15,724 nucleotides of DNA from an uncultured Planctomycetales bacterium (GTDB taxonomy: Bacteria > Planctomycetota > Planctomycetia > Pirellulales > Thermoguttaceae). Below are positions 1-7,898 of the stretch, one piece after another. The notes below the pieces were generated by a model. It was given only the letters and a program-made list of their open reading frames with translations, ran no database searches and had not been told where the DNA came from. Location of the stretch: positions 1-15,724 of the forward strand of contig CALARR010000168.1 of assembly GCA_937889015.1 (NCBI GenBank). Direction: 5' to 3'. Position numbers and translations under genes: made by a program. Each line of letters opens with the position of its first letter. The first letter of the stretch is position 1.

Positions 1-43
1 CGGCGTGCCTCGCCTTGCTCGGCAACGCCCTACACGGCCAAAT

Positions 44-187
44 GCCGAAAGCGGAGAGCGGAGAGCCGAAAGCCGCGCGTTGCGCCCTCCTTTGATTCTC
101 TGCCTCTGTCTGGCTCAGAGAGCGTGTTATGCTGAAGCATAACCTACGGACTCTCGCCCCTCGCCTCTCGCCCCTCGCCCCTCGCCT
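44..187. repeat. Heptameric intergenic repeats (GCGGAGA and CTCGCCY units)
   Basis: Two short tandem arrays lie between the left edge and the end of the sulfatase gene. The first has two abutting GCGGAGA units (51-64) flanked on both sides by the direct repeat GCCGAAAGC (44-52 and 65-73). The second has five abutting heptamers of CTCGCCC or CTCGCCT at 153-187, ending four bases before the sulfatase stop codon. Two related heptamers (CTCGTCC, CTCGCCC) recur at 12256-12269, before the metH/F-type fusion gene. The repeat units are seen directly. That such heptads are a genome-wide intergenic family is an inference. No open frame with protein-like composition is present in 1-191. Confidence 0.7.
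126..143. repeat. Perfect hairpin GTTATGC-tetraloop-GCATAAC
   Basis: A perfect 7-bp inverted repeat with a 4-base loop (TGAA on plus, TTCA on minus). It lies about 50 bases downstream of the sulfatase stop codon on the minus strand. It is AT-rich compared with its surroundings. No U-run follows on either strand, so it is not a canonical rho-independent terminator. It could act as a transcript-end stabiliser or be one copy of a REP-like element. Confidence 0.6.
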
Positions 188-191
188 CCCC

Positions 192-1787
192 CTACGGCTC
201 CGTCAAATTCGGCGCCCACAGGCCATCGGCCACCTCGGGCGTCTTGCCCGATGGAGGAAAGCTGGCCCGAACGGCTTCGGCCAGTTGCTTGGAGAGCCCC
301 GCCACGGTCTGGGCCTGCGCCGCATCGTCGGCCAGGTTGGTGATCTCGCGTGGATCGGCCTGATGGTCGTACAGTTCGCGTCCCTGTCGGCCTTCGTCCC
401 ATTCCGTGTAGCGCCAGCGCGGCGTACGCAGGCTATAGCCAAAGAACCGCCGACCCTCAGCCCCCTTGGCCGCACTGGGCCCGGGCCGCTTCACGCCGCC
501 GCGCGACACCTGGCTGAGCGTCCAGCCGCGTCCGGCGAATCCGGGGTCCTTGAGCATCGGCACCAGGCTTTGGCCCTGCAAGTTGCTGGGCGCCTTCACC
601 GCGCACAATTCGGCCAGCGTGGGATACACGTCGATCAAGCCCACCGGCGCCTCGGCCACCGCGCCTCGGGCCCCTACGCCGGGTGCGGCAATGATCAACG
701 GCACGCGCGCACTCTCCTCGAACAAGCTCATCTTCTGCCACAATCCGTGTTCACCCAAATGGTAGCCGTGGTCGCTGATGAACACCACGATCGTGTTCTC
801 GGCCAATCCCAGGCGATCCAACGCATCCAACACACGTCCCGCCTGGGCGTCCATAAACGTCGCCGCGGCAAAATAGGCCTGCACGCACTGCCGGCGCAGG
901 TCATCGGTCAGCTTGTCTTGCTCCTTCTTGTAGCTCCCCAGCCCCGGGGCCGGAATGTCGGCCTGGTCTTCTCGTACGCCCTGGACCACTGGCATGTCTT
1001 TCTCCGGGTAGCGGTCGAAGTAGGGCTTGGGCGAGACATAGGGCGTGTGCGGCCGATAGAAGCCCACGGCCAGAAAGAACGGCCGTTCCTTCTGCCGCGC
1101 ACAACGCTCCAACACCCATTCGGCGTCGGCCGCCAGCAGGCCGTCCGTGTGATACGCATCGCTCTTGGGCGAGGCGTACCAGCTCAACGTCCCGCCGAAC
1201 TGGCCCGGCGTGAGCGAGAAGATGTGCGGCTCTTCCTCCAGCCGATCGCAGCCGGCCGGGTTCAGTTCCAACTCCCACGATCCCGGGTCGTCGTGCCCGT
1301 TGGTGCCAATCGAGCGCGGCACGTTGTAGTGATAGGCCTTGCCAATCCGTCCGGCAAAGTAGCCTGCGAGGCGAAAGGCCTGCGGCAGACTGTGGTGCGT
1401 GGGAATCGTCTGCCGGAAGATCTGTCCATTGGTCAGGATGCCGTTGGTGTTGGGATACAGCCCGGTGAGAAACGAATTGCGGCTCGGACCACATAAAGGA
1501 AATTGGCAGTAGGCGTGTTCAAAGCGCACCCCGCGCGCGGCCAATTTGTCGATGTTGGGCGTCCGCGTGATCGCGTGCCCGTAGCAACTCAGCGAGTTGT
1601 TCATGTCATCGGCCATCAGGAACAACACGTTGGGCCGCTGGGCAGCCGAGGCTTGCACGCCCAGACCGCTCAACACGATCCAGAACGAGCAGGCCATCCA
1701 GCGCGCGAAACAACGGGCGACGACGCTTTGCCGCGCGTCGCGTTTCACGGGCCGATCATCTTGCCGAAAAGAGCGTCCACTCACCAT
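192..1787 (-). CDS. Secreted type I sulfatase, iduronate-2-sulfatase-like
   Basis: Predicted 531-residue sulfatase that hydrolyses sulfate esters, probably on a glycan, in the periplasm or outside the cell. Residues 30-48 form a hydrophobic signal segment ending ASA, with likely cleavage near residue 48. The mature part opens with RPNVLFLMADDMNNS, whose D60 and D61 are typical calcium ligands. The signature C-G-P-S-R at 99-103 supplies Cys99, which must be converted to formylglycine. The second metal site is ISDHGYH, with D339 and H340. The C-terminal YSLRTPRWRYTEW and ELYDHQADPREITNLA blocks are typical of the iduronate-2-sulfatase/choline-sulfatase group. The open frame extends upstream to 2402, but ATG at 1787 is preferred because AGGAG stands 9 bases upstream and the signal peptide follows. 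The substrate cannot be read from sequence. A nearby GH123-like hydrolase suggests sulfated amino-sugar glycans. Confidence 0.93.
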   Translation of the reverse strand: MVSGRSFRQDDRPVKRDARQSVVARCFARWMACSFWIVLSGLGVQASAAQRPNVLFLMADDMNNSLSCYGHAITRTPNIDKLAARGVRFEHAYCQFPLCGPSRNSFLTGLYPNTNGILTNGQIFRQTIPTHHSLPQAFRLAGYFAGRIGKAYHYNVPRSIGTNGHDDPGSWELELNPAGCDRLEEEPHIFSLTPGQFGGTLSWYASPKSDAYHTDGLLAADAEWVLERCARQKERPFFLAVGFYRPHTPYVSPKPYFDRYPEKDMPVVQGVREDQADIPAPGLGSYKKEQDKLTDDLRRQCVQAYFAAATFMDAQAGRVLDALDRLGLAENTIVVFISDHGYHLGEHGLWQKMSLFEESARVPLIIAAPGVGARGAVAEAPVGLIDVYPTLAELCAVKAPSNLQGQSLVPMLKDPGFAGRGWTLSQVSRGGVKRPGPSAAKGAEGRRFFGYSLRTPRWRYTEWDEGRQGRELYDHQADPREITNLADDAAQAQTVAGLSKQLAEAVRASFPPSGKTPEVADGLWAPNLTEP

Positions 1788-1796
1788 GATTGCGGT

Positions 1797-1801
1797 CTCC
1801 T
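1797..1801 (-). promoter_or_regulatory. Shine-Dalgarno AGGAG for the sulfatase
   Basis: AGGAG on the minus strand, separated by 9 bases from the ATG at 1787. It decides the start within a frame that stays open for another 205 codons upstream. Confidence 0.7.
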
Positions 1802-1838
1802 GGAGACATGACCTTGTGATCCGGCGCGGCAACCGGCC

Positions 1839-1867
1839 ATTATAGCCGCCCTGAATCGTCCGTTTGC
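1839..1867 (-). promoter_or_regulatory. Candidate sigma-70-type promoter for the sulfatase
   Basis: A perfect TATAAT on the minus strand at 1844-1839 stands out in this GC-rich region, about 45-50 bases upstream of the sulfatase start. The hexamer 17 bases further upstream (GCAAAC, 1867-1862) is a poor -35 match, so activation by a regulator is possible. The call rests on consensus matching only. Confidence 0.45.
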
Positions 1868-1899
1868 GCGATAGTGCTCCAAATTGCGCATCCGTGTAC

Positions 1900-1928
1900 T
1901 TGTCAGGGGGGGGACGTTGTCCTACAAA
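1900..1928 (+). promoter_or_regulatory. Candidate promoter with a G8 spacer, upstream of the DegT gene
   Basis: TTGTCA (1900-1905, 5 of 6 to TTGACA) is followed by exactly 17 bases and then TACAAA (1923-1928, 4 of 6 to TATAAT). The first eight spacer bases are an uninterrupted G tract (1906-1913). The promoter would drive the DegT gene at 2041 with a leader of about 105 bases. No other gene is seen in the 253-bp divergent region 1788-2040. Confidence 0.4.
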
Positions 1929-2040
1929 CAACTTTGCAGCCATGCCAGGGTGACGCCCATCACGTTCCCCACGACCATCCGTCCGTATTTCCTCGACCAT
2001 CTTCTGCGCCATCTCTCCGCCCTGAAGAAAGGACCAAGCC

Positions 2041-3378
2041 GTGACCAGCCAGTTCGATCGCCGTGAATTCCTGACTGCCGCCACCGCGGCGGGCGTTGCC
2101 TTCAGCGGTGTCGCGACCCACGCGGCCACCGCCGCCGACAAGCCGGCCATCCTGGGCGGCAAGCCGGTCCGCACCGGCGGCAGCCGGCAGTCCTGGCCCA
2201 TGGTTTCGGAGGCCGACGAGAAGGCTGTGGGCGAGGTCGTCCACGCCGGCCGCTGGTATCGTGGACAGTCAGTCGACCGCTTTGAGGAAGAATACGCCAA
2301 GCTCAACGGCGCCAAGCACTGCGTGGCCGTATCCAGCGGCACCAGCGCCCTGTTCACGTCGTTGGGTGCCCTGGGGATCGGCCCCGGCGACGAGGTGATC
2401 ATCGCTCCCTACACGTTCGTGGCCACCGTCAACGTGGCCCTCCTGCACTATGCCCTGCCGGTCTTTGCCGATACCGACCGCGAGACCTTCCTGGTCGATC
2501 CGCACAAGATCGAGGCTGCCATCACCGAACGCACTGCGGCGATCATTCCTGTGCACATCGGCGGGGCCCCCTGTGACATGGACGCCATCCTGGCCGTGGC
2601 GCGCAAACGCAAGATCCCCGTGGTCGAAGACGCCTGCCAGGCCCACCTGGCGCGCTGGCGCGATCGCAATGTCGGCAACTGGGGCGCCACCGGCTGCTTC
2701 AGCTTCCAGGTGAGCAAGAACCTCTGTTCCGGCGAAGGCGGGGCCATCCTCTGCAACGACGACGAAATGGCCGCCAAGTGCTATGCCTTTCACAACAACT
2801 GCCGCAAACGCAAGGTAGCGGCCTACGACTTCACCTACGTGGGCGGCCGGGCCACCAACCTCCGCATGACCGAACTCCAAGGCGCTCTGCTCCTGTCCCA
2901 GATGGCTAAGCTCGAACAACGCGCCAAGACCCGCAGCGAAAACGCCGACTACCTGACCAAACTGCTCCGCGAGATCCCGGGCATCATGCCAGCGCGAGCC
3001 TACGAAGGCGCCACCCGAAACGCCTATCACCTTTACATGTTCCGCTACGATCCGGCCCAGTTCGCCAACCTGCCGCGCAACAAGTTCATCGAAGCCATGG
3101 CCCGCGAGGGCATCGGCGTTTCGGGCGGCTATGGGCCGCTGAACAAGGCCGAGTTCATCCAGAACGCACTGAACACGCGCCCCTACGAGCGCGTCTACGG
3201 CAAGAAGGCGATTCAGGAGTGGCCAGAACGAAACCGCTGCCCTGAAAACGACAGACTCTGCGCCGAGGCCCTTTGGCTGGGACAGACGGTGTTTCTCGGC
3301 TCGCGGCGCGACATGGACCAGATCGCCGAGGCGGTCCGCAAGATCCACGCCTACGCTCCGCAATTGGCCAAGGCGTAG
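2041..3378 (+). CDS. DegT/DnrJ/EryC1/StrS-family PLP aminotransferase with Tat signal
   Basis: Predicted 445-residue PLP-dependent enzyme of the sugar-aminotransferase (DegT/StrS) fold. The N-terminus MTSQFDRREFLTAATAAGVA carries a twin-arginine motif (R7-R8-E-F-L) and a weakly hydrophobic stretch ending near residue 32, so export in folded form with its cofactor is predicted. Family landmarks are SSGTSAL (98-104, phosphate cup), VVEDACQ with D197 (pyridine nitrogen), and FSFQVSKNLCSGEGG with the Schiff-base lysine K226. The start is GTG at 2041, with AAAGGA 7 bases upstream (2028-2033). Cytoplasmic relatives transfer amino groups to nucleotide-linked keto-sugars, which are not expected outside the cytoplasm. 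The true substrate is unknown. It precedes the GH123-like gene by 119 bases on the same strand, so co-transcription is possible. The gap 3379-3497 holds only a modest 5-bp hairpin (3443-3457). Confidence 0.9.
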   Translation: MTSQFDRREFLTAATAAGVAFSGVATHAATAADKPAILGGKPVRTGGSRQSWPMVSEADEKAVGEVVHAGRWYRGQSVDRFEEEYAKLNGAKHCVAVSSGTSALFTSLGALGIGPGDEVIIAPYTFVATVNVALLHYALPVFADTDRETFLVDPHKIEAAITERTAAIIPVHIGGAPCDMDAILAVARKRKIPVVEDACQAHLARWRDRNVGNWGATGCFSFQVSKNLCSGEGGAILCNDDEMAAKCYAFHNNCRKRKVAAYDFTYVGGRATNLRMTELQGALLLSQMAKLEQRAKTRSENADYLTKLLREIPGIMPARAYEGATRNAYHLYMFRYDPAQFANLPRNKFIEAMAREGIGVSGGYGPLNKAEFIQNALNTRPYERVYGKKAIQEWPERNRCPENDRLCAEALWLGQTVFLGSRRDMDQIAEAVRKIHAYAPQLAKA

Positions 3379-3497
3379 GTTCGCGAGATTGTATTGAAAT
3401 AGCCCCCGCGCCAAGCGACAATGGCGTGCTGAAGCCCGACCGCCTGGTTGGGCCAGGTCAGTTTCTGCGCCTTCTTCCTGCCGACTTGGGGGCCCAC

Positions 3498-6413
3498 ATG
3501 AACCGTTTCCACGCGACACCACATAAGGGAAGAACCGGTGAAGCGATCGCCCTTCTGGCGATACTGGCCGTTGCGCCAAGCCTGCTGGCGTCTCGCCCTG
3601 CCGTCGCCCAGCCCGTCGCCGGTGAGGATTCGCTCCTGCTGCTGCAATTCGACGGCCAAGGCAAGGGCGACTTCGGCCGCGGTTCACCGGCCGGTCTGCT
3701 GGGTGCTGCCCCACGCACTCACGTGCCGGGACGGTTTGGGCAGTCGCTGCACATGGAGGACGGCGAACGGATCTCCCTGGGGATCGCCCTGCCACACCTG
3801 CCCGAGGCTACGATCGACTTCTGGATGCGGCCCGACTGGTCCGGCGATACGCCGCAACGGCACTCCTGTTTCCACGCCAGCTACGATCCGCGATGTTACG
3901 TAACGATCAACAGTCTGGGCAAAGGCCGGCTGGGGATCGCCATGTCCAACCCCGACGCGCAAGGCGAGATCCGCTGGCGGCGAGTGGATGGGGACATCTC
4001 CGCCTGGAAGGCGGGCCAGTGGCACCACGTGGCCTTCACCTGGGGACAAGGCCGCCTGCGAGTCTACTTGGATGGTCAGGAGTCGCCCAAGCAGGTCGAC
4101 GACGCCTGCATGCCCGGCAAGCCTTTCGACGAAATCACGCTGCAGGGTTTCGGCGGCGCGATCGACGGCTTGCGCATTTCCCGCCGCCTGTCCACGGCCG
4201 AGGACGTGCGGCGTTGGCTCCAGCAGGCCGACGATCCGCCCTACCGGCGTCTGGAGGAACTGGCCTGGCAGCCGATCGAGTCGGCCCAGGCCGATCGAAT
4301 CCGCCTGCCCAACCGTGCCCACGTGCCGTTGCTCATCGGCGACCGGGTGTACGTGACGGGGCTGGCCAGCCAGCCGGATACCAAGCTCACCTTCGTCTTG
4401 GACCGCCCCTACGAAGCCTTGGAGGCGGATGTCGGCGCCGACTCGCTCGGCACACCGGAGACGGCGTGCCGATTGGCGATCCACGGCGATGGAAAACTCC
4501 TCTTCCAGTCGCCGCCGATGAAGCCCGGCGAGGCGCCACGCCGTGTGCGGGTCGACCTGAAGGGTGTCGGGCAGCTCGTCCTGCAAACCGACCATGCCGG
4601 GGCGAAGAAGCGGCTGTGGGGCATCTGGGGAAATCCCATCCTCTTGCGCCAAGGCGCGACCGAGATGCGTCTACCCAGCGAACCAGTCGCCGAAAAGGAC
4701 TTGAACATGTACCGCCGGCAGCGGGCCAGCGATGACTTCCAATTCGCGCCCCCCGTTGACCAGCCGTATTTCGTCACGCCCAAGTTCTGGGAAGACGAGA
4801 TCGACCCGGCGCAAACTCCAGACAAGTCTCAAGTCAACGTTCCACTGGAAGCCTTTGCCACACCGGGCGAGTACGAGCCGGTCAACTGCGTGGTGTACTC
4901 GGCGGCAGGCGCGCGCCGTCTGGAAGTGGCGGCCACTCCGCTGCGCTGCGACCAGGCGGAAGTGCCTGCCAGCGCGATCGACGTGCGATTGGTGCTACGC
5001 AGCCTGGAGCGGGACCTCTACACGCTGCCCGCGCACCGTTCGACGGTCACCTCGCGGTTCCTGCTGGCCAACGAGCCGGTCGATGTACCGGCCGGCACCT
5101 TCCGCGAATACCATATCACGATCCACGTACCGGCCAATGCTCCACCGGGGCGCTATGTCGGTAAGCTCCTGTTTCGCCCCGCCGATCAGCCTGCGCGCGA
5201 ATTACCGCTGGCGGTTGAGGTATTGCCCTTCAAGCTCCGCCCCCTGACACGCAAGATCTACGGCATCTACTACCGGTTCCAGCCAGAACCGGGGCCCACC
5301 CCCTGGGTACGCACCGAGCGCGAGTTGGACGACATCCGTGCGCACGGCGCGATTTCGGTCAAGAGCGACCTGGGCGTCAGCTACGATCGCCAGTCGCAGC
5401 CTCCGCGGCCCAATCTCGAAGAGCTGGAGACGGGCTTGAATCTGCTGCGCAAGCGCGGATTCCACGGCCCGCTGCCGGTCACCTCCGGCACGCAGCAGGC
5501 CGCGGCCGCCCTGGGCTATGATCCGCTCCGGGACCACGACGATCTGCCCCGGCGCGAGGCGTTCTTCAAACTGGTCAAGACGGGCCTCGACGCGCTAGTG
5601 GCCCTGAACCGCAAGTACCCGCAGTTCGAGTTCATGCCGACCCACATGGACGAGGTGCTGGGCAAGGACCGTCTTGATCTGTATATCCGTCTCACGGAGG
5701 CCGTGCGCCAGGCGCCCTCCCTGCGCGTGTACATCACGATGCACAATGCCCCGCGACCAGGCATCCAGGCCATGACCGAGCGGATCGATCCCTTCGTCGA
5801 CGTGCGCTGCTACAACGGCCACAGCCTGGACGACTGGCTCCGCGACGGCCACAGCTTCGCTGAGTTGGACCGGCAACTCACCCAATCCGGCGACGAAGCG
5901 TGGATGTACTACAACATCCGCGGTTCGTTCTTCCGGCCCGAGTGGATGCGCCTGGCCAACGGTTTCTACATGTGGATCAGCCCGATTCGGGCTCATTTCC
6001 CCTGGACCTACTACCGTTACCACGGCAACCCCTTGGACGACCTCGACGGCCCGGCCAGCAAGGCGCATGATTTCGTCTTCGGCGCGCCCGATCCCGAAGA
6101 CCCGGCGCACATGATCTCGACCCGGCATTGGGAGGCCTACCGCGAGGGGATCGACGACATGCGCTACCTGTCCACGCTGGAAGACCTGATTGCCCTGCAT
6201 CCACACGATCCTGCGGCGCGGCAAGCCCAAACTTGGCTTGACGAGTTGCGCGCCAGCCTGATCCCCCCGCTCGAACAGTTGCGCGCCATCGACAAGGAAA
6301 GCCCGGTGATGATCTGGCTGAGCGAACGCTACGACGGGGCAAAGCACCGCCTGACGCGCCGCCGCGCAGCCGAGTTCATACAACGCCTGCTCAAGCCCAC
6401 GGCCGCCGGTTGA
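3498..6413 (+). CDS. Secreted LamG-NPCBM-GH123-like glycoside hydrolase
   Basis: Predicted 971-residue secreted multidomain protein. Residues 15-37 are a signal peptide ending ASRPAVA. A LamG/concanavalin-like domain follows (about 42-230: LLLLQFDG, ATIDFWMRP, GQWHHVAFTWGQG, YLDGQ, IDGLRISRR). Next is an NPCBM-like carbohydrate-binding module (about 265-390). A beta-sandwich spans about 440-580. The C-terminal barrel (about 585-940) ends with EAYREGIDDMRYLSTLE near 878-894, characteristic of GH123/DUF4091 proteins. The adjacent acidic pair D718-E719 in THMDEV matches the Asp-Glu pair used by GH123 beta-N-acetylgalactosaminidases in substrate-assisted catalysis; its catalytic role here is inferred. 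The frame opens at 3273 inside the DegT gene, but ATG 3498 places the signal peptide at the N-terminus. With the nearby sulfatase it may act on a sulfated N-acetyl-hexosamine glycan. Exact specificity is not determined. Confidence 0.85.
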   Translation: MNRFHATPHKGRTGEAIALLAILAVAPSLLASRPAVAQPVAGEDSLLLLQFDGQGKGDFGRGSPAGLLGAAPRTHVPGRFGQSLHMEDGERISLGIALPHLPEATIDFWMRPDWSGDTPQRHSCFHASYDPRCYVTINSLGKGRLGIAMSNPDAQGEIRWRRVDGDISAWKAGQWHHVAFTWGQGRLRVYLDGQESPKQVDDACMPGKPFDEITLQGFGGAIDGLRISRRLSTAEDVRRWLQQADDPPYRRLEELAWQPIESAQADRIRLPNRAHVPLLIGDRVYVTGLASQPDTKLTFVLDRPYEALEADVGADSLGTPETACRLAIHGDGKLLFQSPPMKPGEAPRRVRVDLKGVGQLVLQTDHAGAKKRLWGIWGNPILLRQGATEMRLPSEPVAEKDLNMYRRQRASDDFQFAPPVDQPYFVTPKFWEDEIDPAQTPDKSQVNVPLEAFATPGEYEPVNCVVYSAAGARRLEVAATPLRCDQAEVPASAIDVRLVLRSLERDLYTLPAHRSTVTSRFLLANEPVDVPAGTFREYHITIHVPANAPPGRYVGKLLFRPADQPARELPLAVEVLPFKLRPLTRKIYGIYYRFQPEPGPTPWVRTERELDDIRAHGAISVKSDLGVSYDRQSQPPRPNLEELETGLNLLRKRGFHGPLPVTSGTQQAAAALGYDPLRDHDDLPRREAFFKLVKTGLDALVALNRKYPQFEFMPTHMDEVLGKDRLDLYIRLTEAVRQAPSLRVYITMHNAPRPGIQAMTERIDPFVDVRCYNGHSLDDWLRDGHSFAELDRQLTQSGDEAWMYYNIRGSFFRPEWMRLANGFYMWISPIRAHFPWTYYRYHGNPLDDLDGPASKAHDFVFGAPDPEDPAHMISTRHWEAYREGIDDMRYLSTLEDLIALHPHDPAARQAQTWLDELRASLIPPLEQLRAIDKESPVMIWLSERYDGAKHRLTRRRAAEFIQRLLKPTAAG

Positions 6414-6472
6414 CCTCCGATCTCCGGCATGGCGCCAGCCCTCCCTCCCAGATCCTGCCACCCGCGCGGCCC

Positions 6473-6500
6473 TGGACTGTGGCCCGCAAGCGGGTAACAT
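6473..6500 (+). promoter_or_regulatory. Weak candidate promoter for metY-metXW
   Basis: TGGACT (6473-6478), a 16-base spacer containing the small palindrome CCCGC-AA-GCGGG (6483-6494), then TAACAT (6495-6500). Each hexamer matches consensus at about 4 of 6. No SAM-binding riboswitch could be recognised in the 135 bases between the GH123-like gene and metY. Confidence 0.22.
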
Positions 6501-6548
6501 TGTGCATGAGCTTTACCTCCCGTGCCCTCAGAGCAGAACTACGACCCC

Positions 6549-7847
6549 ATGGACCAGCCCCAATTCAACGGCCTAGGCACCCTCGCCCTGCACGCCGGAC
6601 AACAGCCCGATCCCAACACAGGCTCTCGGGCCGTGCCCATCCATCAGACCACCAGCTACGTGTTCAAGAACACCGAGCACGCAGCTAACCTCTTCGCTCT
6701 TAAGGAGATGGGATACATCTACACGCGCCTGATGAATCCCACGACCGAGGTCTTTGAGCAACGCATGGCGGCCTTGGATGGTGGCGTCGGTGCCCTGGCC
6801 GTCTCCAGCGGGCAGCAAGCGATCGCGGTCTCCCTGTTCAACCTGGCCCACGCCGGATCGCACATCGTTTCGGCCGCCGCCTTGTACGGCGGGACCATCA
6901 CCCTGCTGGGCCAGACCTTCAAGCGGCTGGGGATCGATGTCACCTTTGTCGATGCCACCGATCCGGCCAACATCGCGCGTGCCATCCGCCCCAACACCCG
7001 GGCCGTGTACATCGAGGCCCTGGCCAACCCCAAGAACGACGTCTTGGACTACCAAGCCATCGCCGACGTCTCGCATCAGCACGGTCTACCCCTGGTCTGC
7101 GACAATACGGTCTTGACGCCGATGCTCTTCCGGCCCTTCGACCACGGAGTCGACATCGCCGTGTACAGCGCCACGAAGTTTATCGGCGGCCACGGTACGA
7201 GCATCGGCGGGGTGATCGTCGATAGCGGTCGCTTCGACTGGACGCGCAATCCCGAGCGCTGGCCGCAGTTCAACCAGCCCGACCCTTCGTATCACGGGCT
7301 GGTGTTCCAACAGGCCCTGGGGCCCTTGTGCTACATCATCACTTGCCGCACGCACTGGCTTCGCGATCTGGGCGGAGCCATGAGCCCCATGAACGCCTGG
7401 CTCTTCCTGCAGGGGCTGGAGACGCTGCACCTGCGCGTGCCGCGGCACGCCGAGAATGGCCTGGGGGTCGCCCGGTTCCTCGAATCGCATCCCTTGGTCA
7501 CCTGGGTCAACTATCCGGGCCTGCCTTCGCACCCCGGCTACAAGCTGGCCCAGAAGTACCTGCCCAAGGGGGCGGGCTCGATCCTTGGCTTCGGGATCAA
7601 GGGGGGCGCCCCGGCCGCGCGGCGGTTCATCGAATCGGTCAAGTTGGCCTCGCACCTGGCCAACATCGGCGACGCCAAGACGCTCGTCATCCATCCCGCC
7701 TCAACCACGCACAGCCAGCAGACCGCGGAAGAGTTGGTCGCGGCCGGCGTGAGCGAGGACTATATCCGCGTGAGCGTGGGCCTGGAGGACCTGGCCGACA
7801 TCCAGGCCGATATGGATCAGGCTTTGCGCGCCGCGGCCGGCGCGTAA
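6549..7847 (+). CDS. metY: O-acetylhomoserine sulfhydrylase (MetY)
   Basis: Predicted 432-residue cytoplasmic PLP enzyme of the Cys/Met metabolism family. It condenses O-acyl-homoserine with sulfide to give homocysteine. Landmarks are TLALHAGQ near the N-terminus, SRAVPIHQTTSYVF, the YTRLMNPTTEVFEQRMAALDGG block, ALAVSSGQQA, VCDNTVLTP (PLP-binding Asp) and YSATKFIGGHGTSIGG with the Schiff-base lysine at residue 210. A C-terminal TLVIHPASTTHSQ motif and VSVGLEDLADI complete the family pattern. The size matches the usual 420-440 residues. The start is uncertain: ATG 6549 was chosen over an in-frame GTG at 6522, because neither has a clear Shine-Dalgarno and MetY proteins usually have few residues before the TLALHAG block. 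It is followed after 51 bases by metX-metW, which makes its acyl-homoserine substrate, so the two are probably one operon. Confidence 0.95.
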   Translation: MDQPQFNGLGTLALHAGQQPDPNTGSRAVPIHQTTSYVFKNTEHAANLFALKEMGYIYTRLMNPTTEVFEQRMAALDGGVGALAVSSGQQAIAVSLFNLAHAGSHIVSAAALYGGTITLLGQTFKRLGIDVTFVDATDPANIARAIRPNTRAVYIEALANPKNDVLDYQAIADVSHQHGLPLVCDNTVLTPMLFRPFDHGVDIAVYSATKFIGGHGTSIGGVIVDSGRFDWTRNPERWPQFNQPDPSYHGLVFQQALGPLCYIITCRTHWLRDLGGAMSPMNAWLFLQGLETLHLRVPRHAENGLGVARFLESHPLVTWVNYPGLPSHPGYKLAQKYLPKGAGSILGFGIKGGAPAARRFIESVKLASHLANIGDAKTLVIHPASTTHSQQTAEELVAAGVSEDYIRVSVGLEDLADIQADMDQALRAAAGA

Positions 7848-7898
7848 TGCGGCGATCCATCGCGGTCCCTCTCGGCTCTCCTGTCTTCCCGCATCGAA

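Noticed and set aside
1788..2402. N-terminal extension of the sulfatase frame by 205 codons
   Set aside because: It would bury the signal peptide inside the protein and overlap the divergent DegT gene. The ATG at 1787 has AGGAG at good spacing.
2269..3795. 508-codon minus-strand open frame antisense to the DegT gene
   Set aside because: The opposite strand carries a full PLP-enzyme signature. The minus product has no family motif and is a GC-rich shadow.
3538..3903. Alternative GTG start with AAGGGAAG upstream, near the GH123-like gene start
   Set aside because: It lies in a different frame from the hydrolase, and its product is a low-complexity Ser/Pro/Arg/Trp-rich shadow, so it cannot be the start.
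6414..6548. SAM-responsive riboswitch upstream of metY
   Set aside because: No conserved SAM-I or SAM-II core motifs could be seen; only a 5-bp palindrome and weak promoter-like hexamers.
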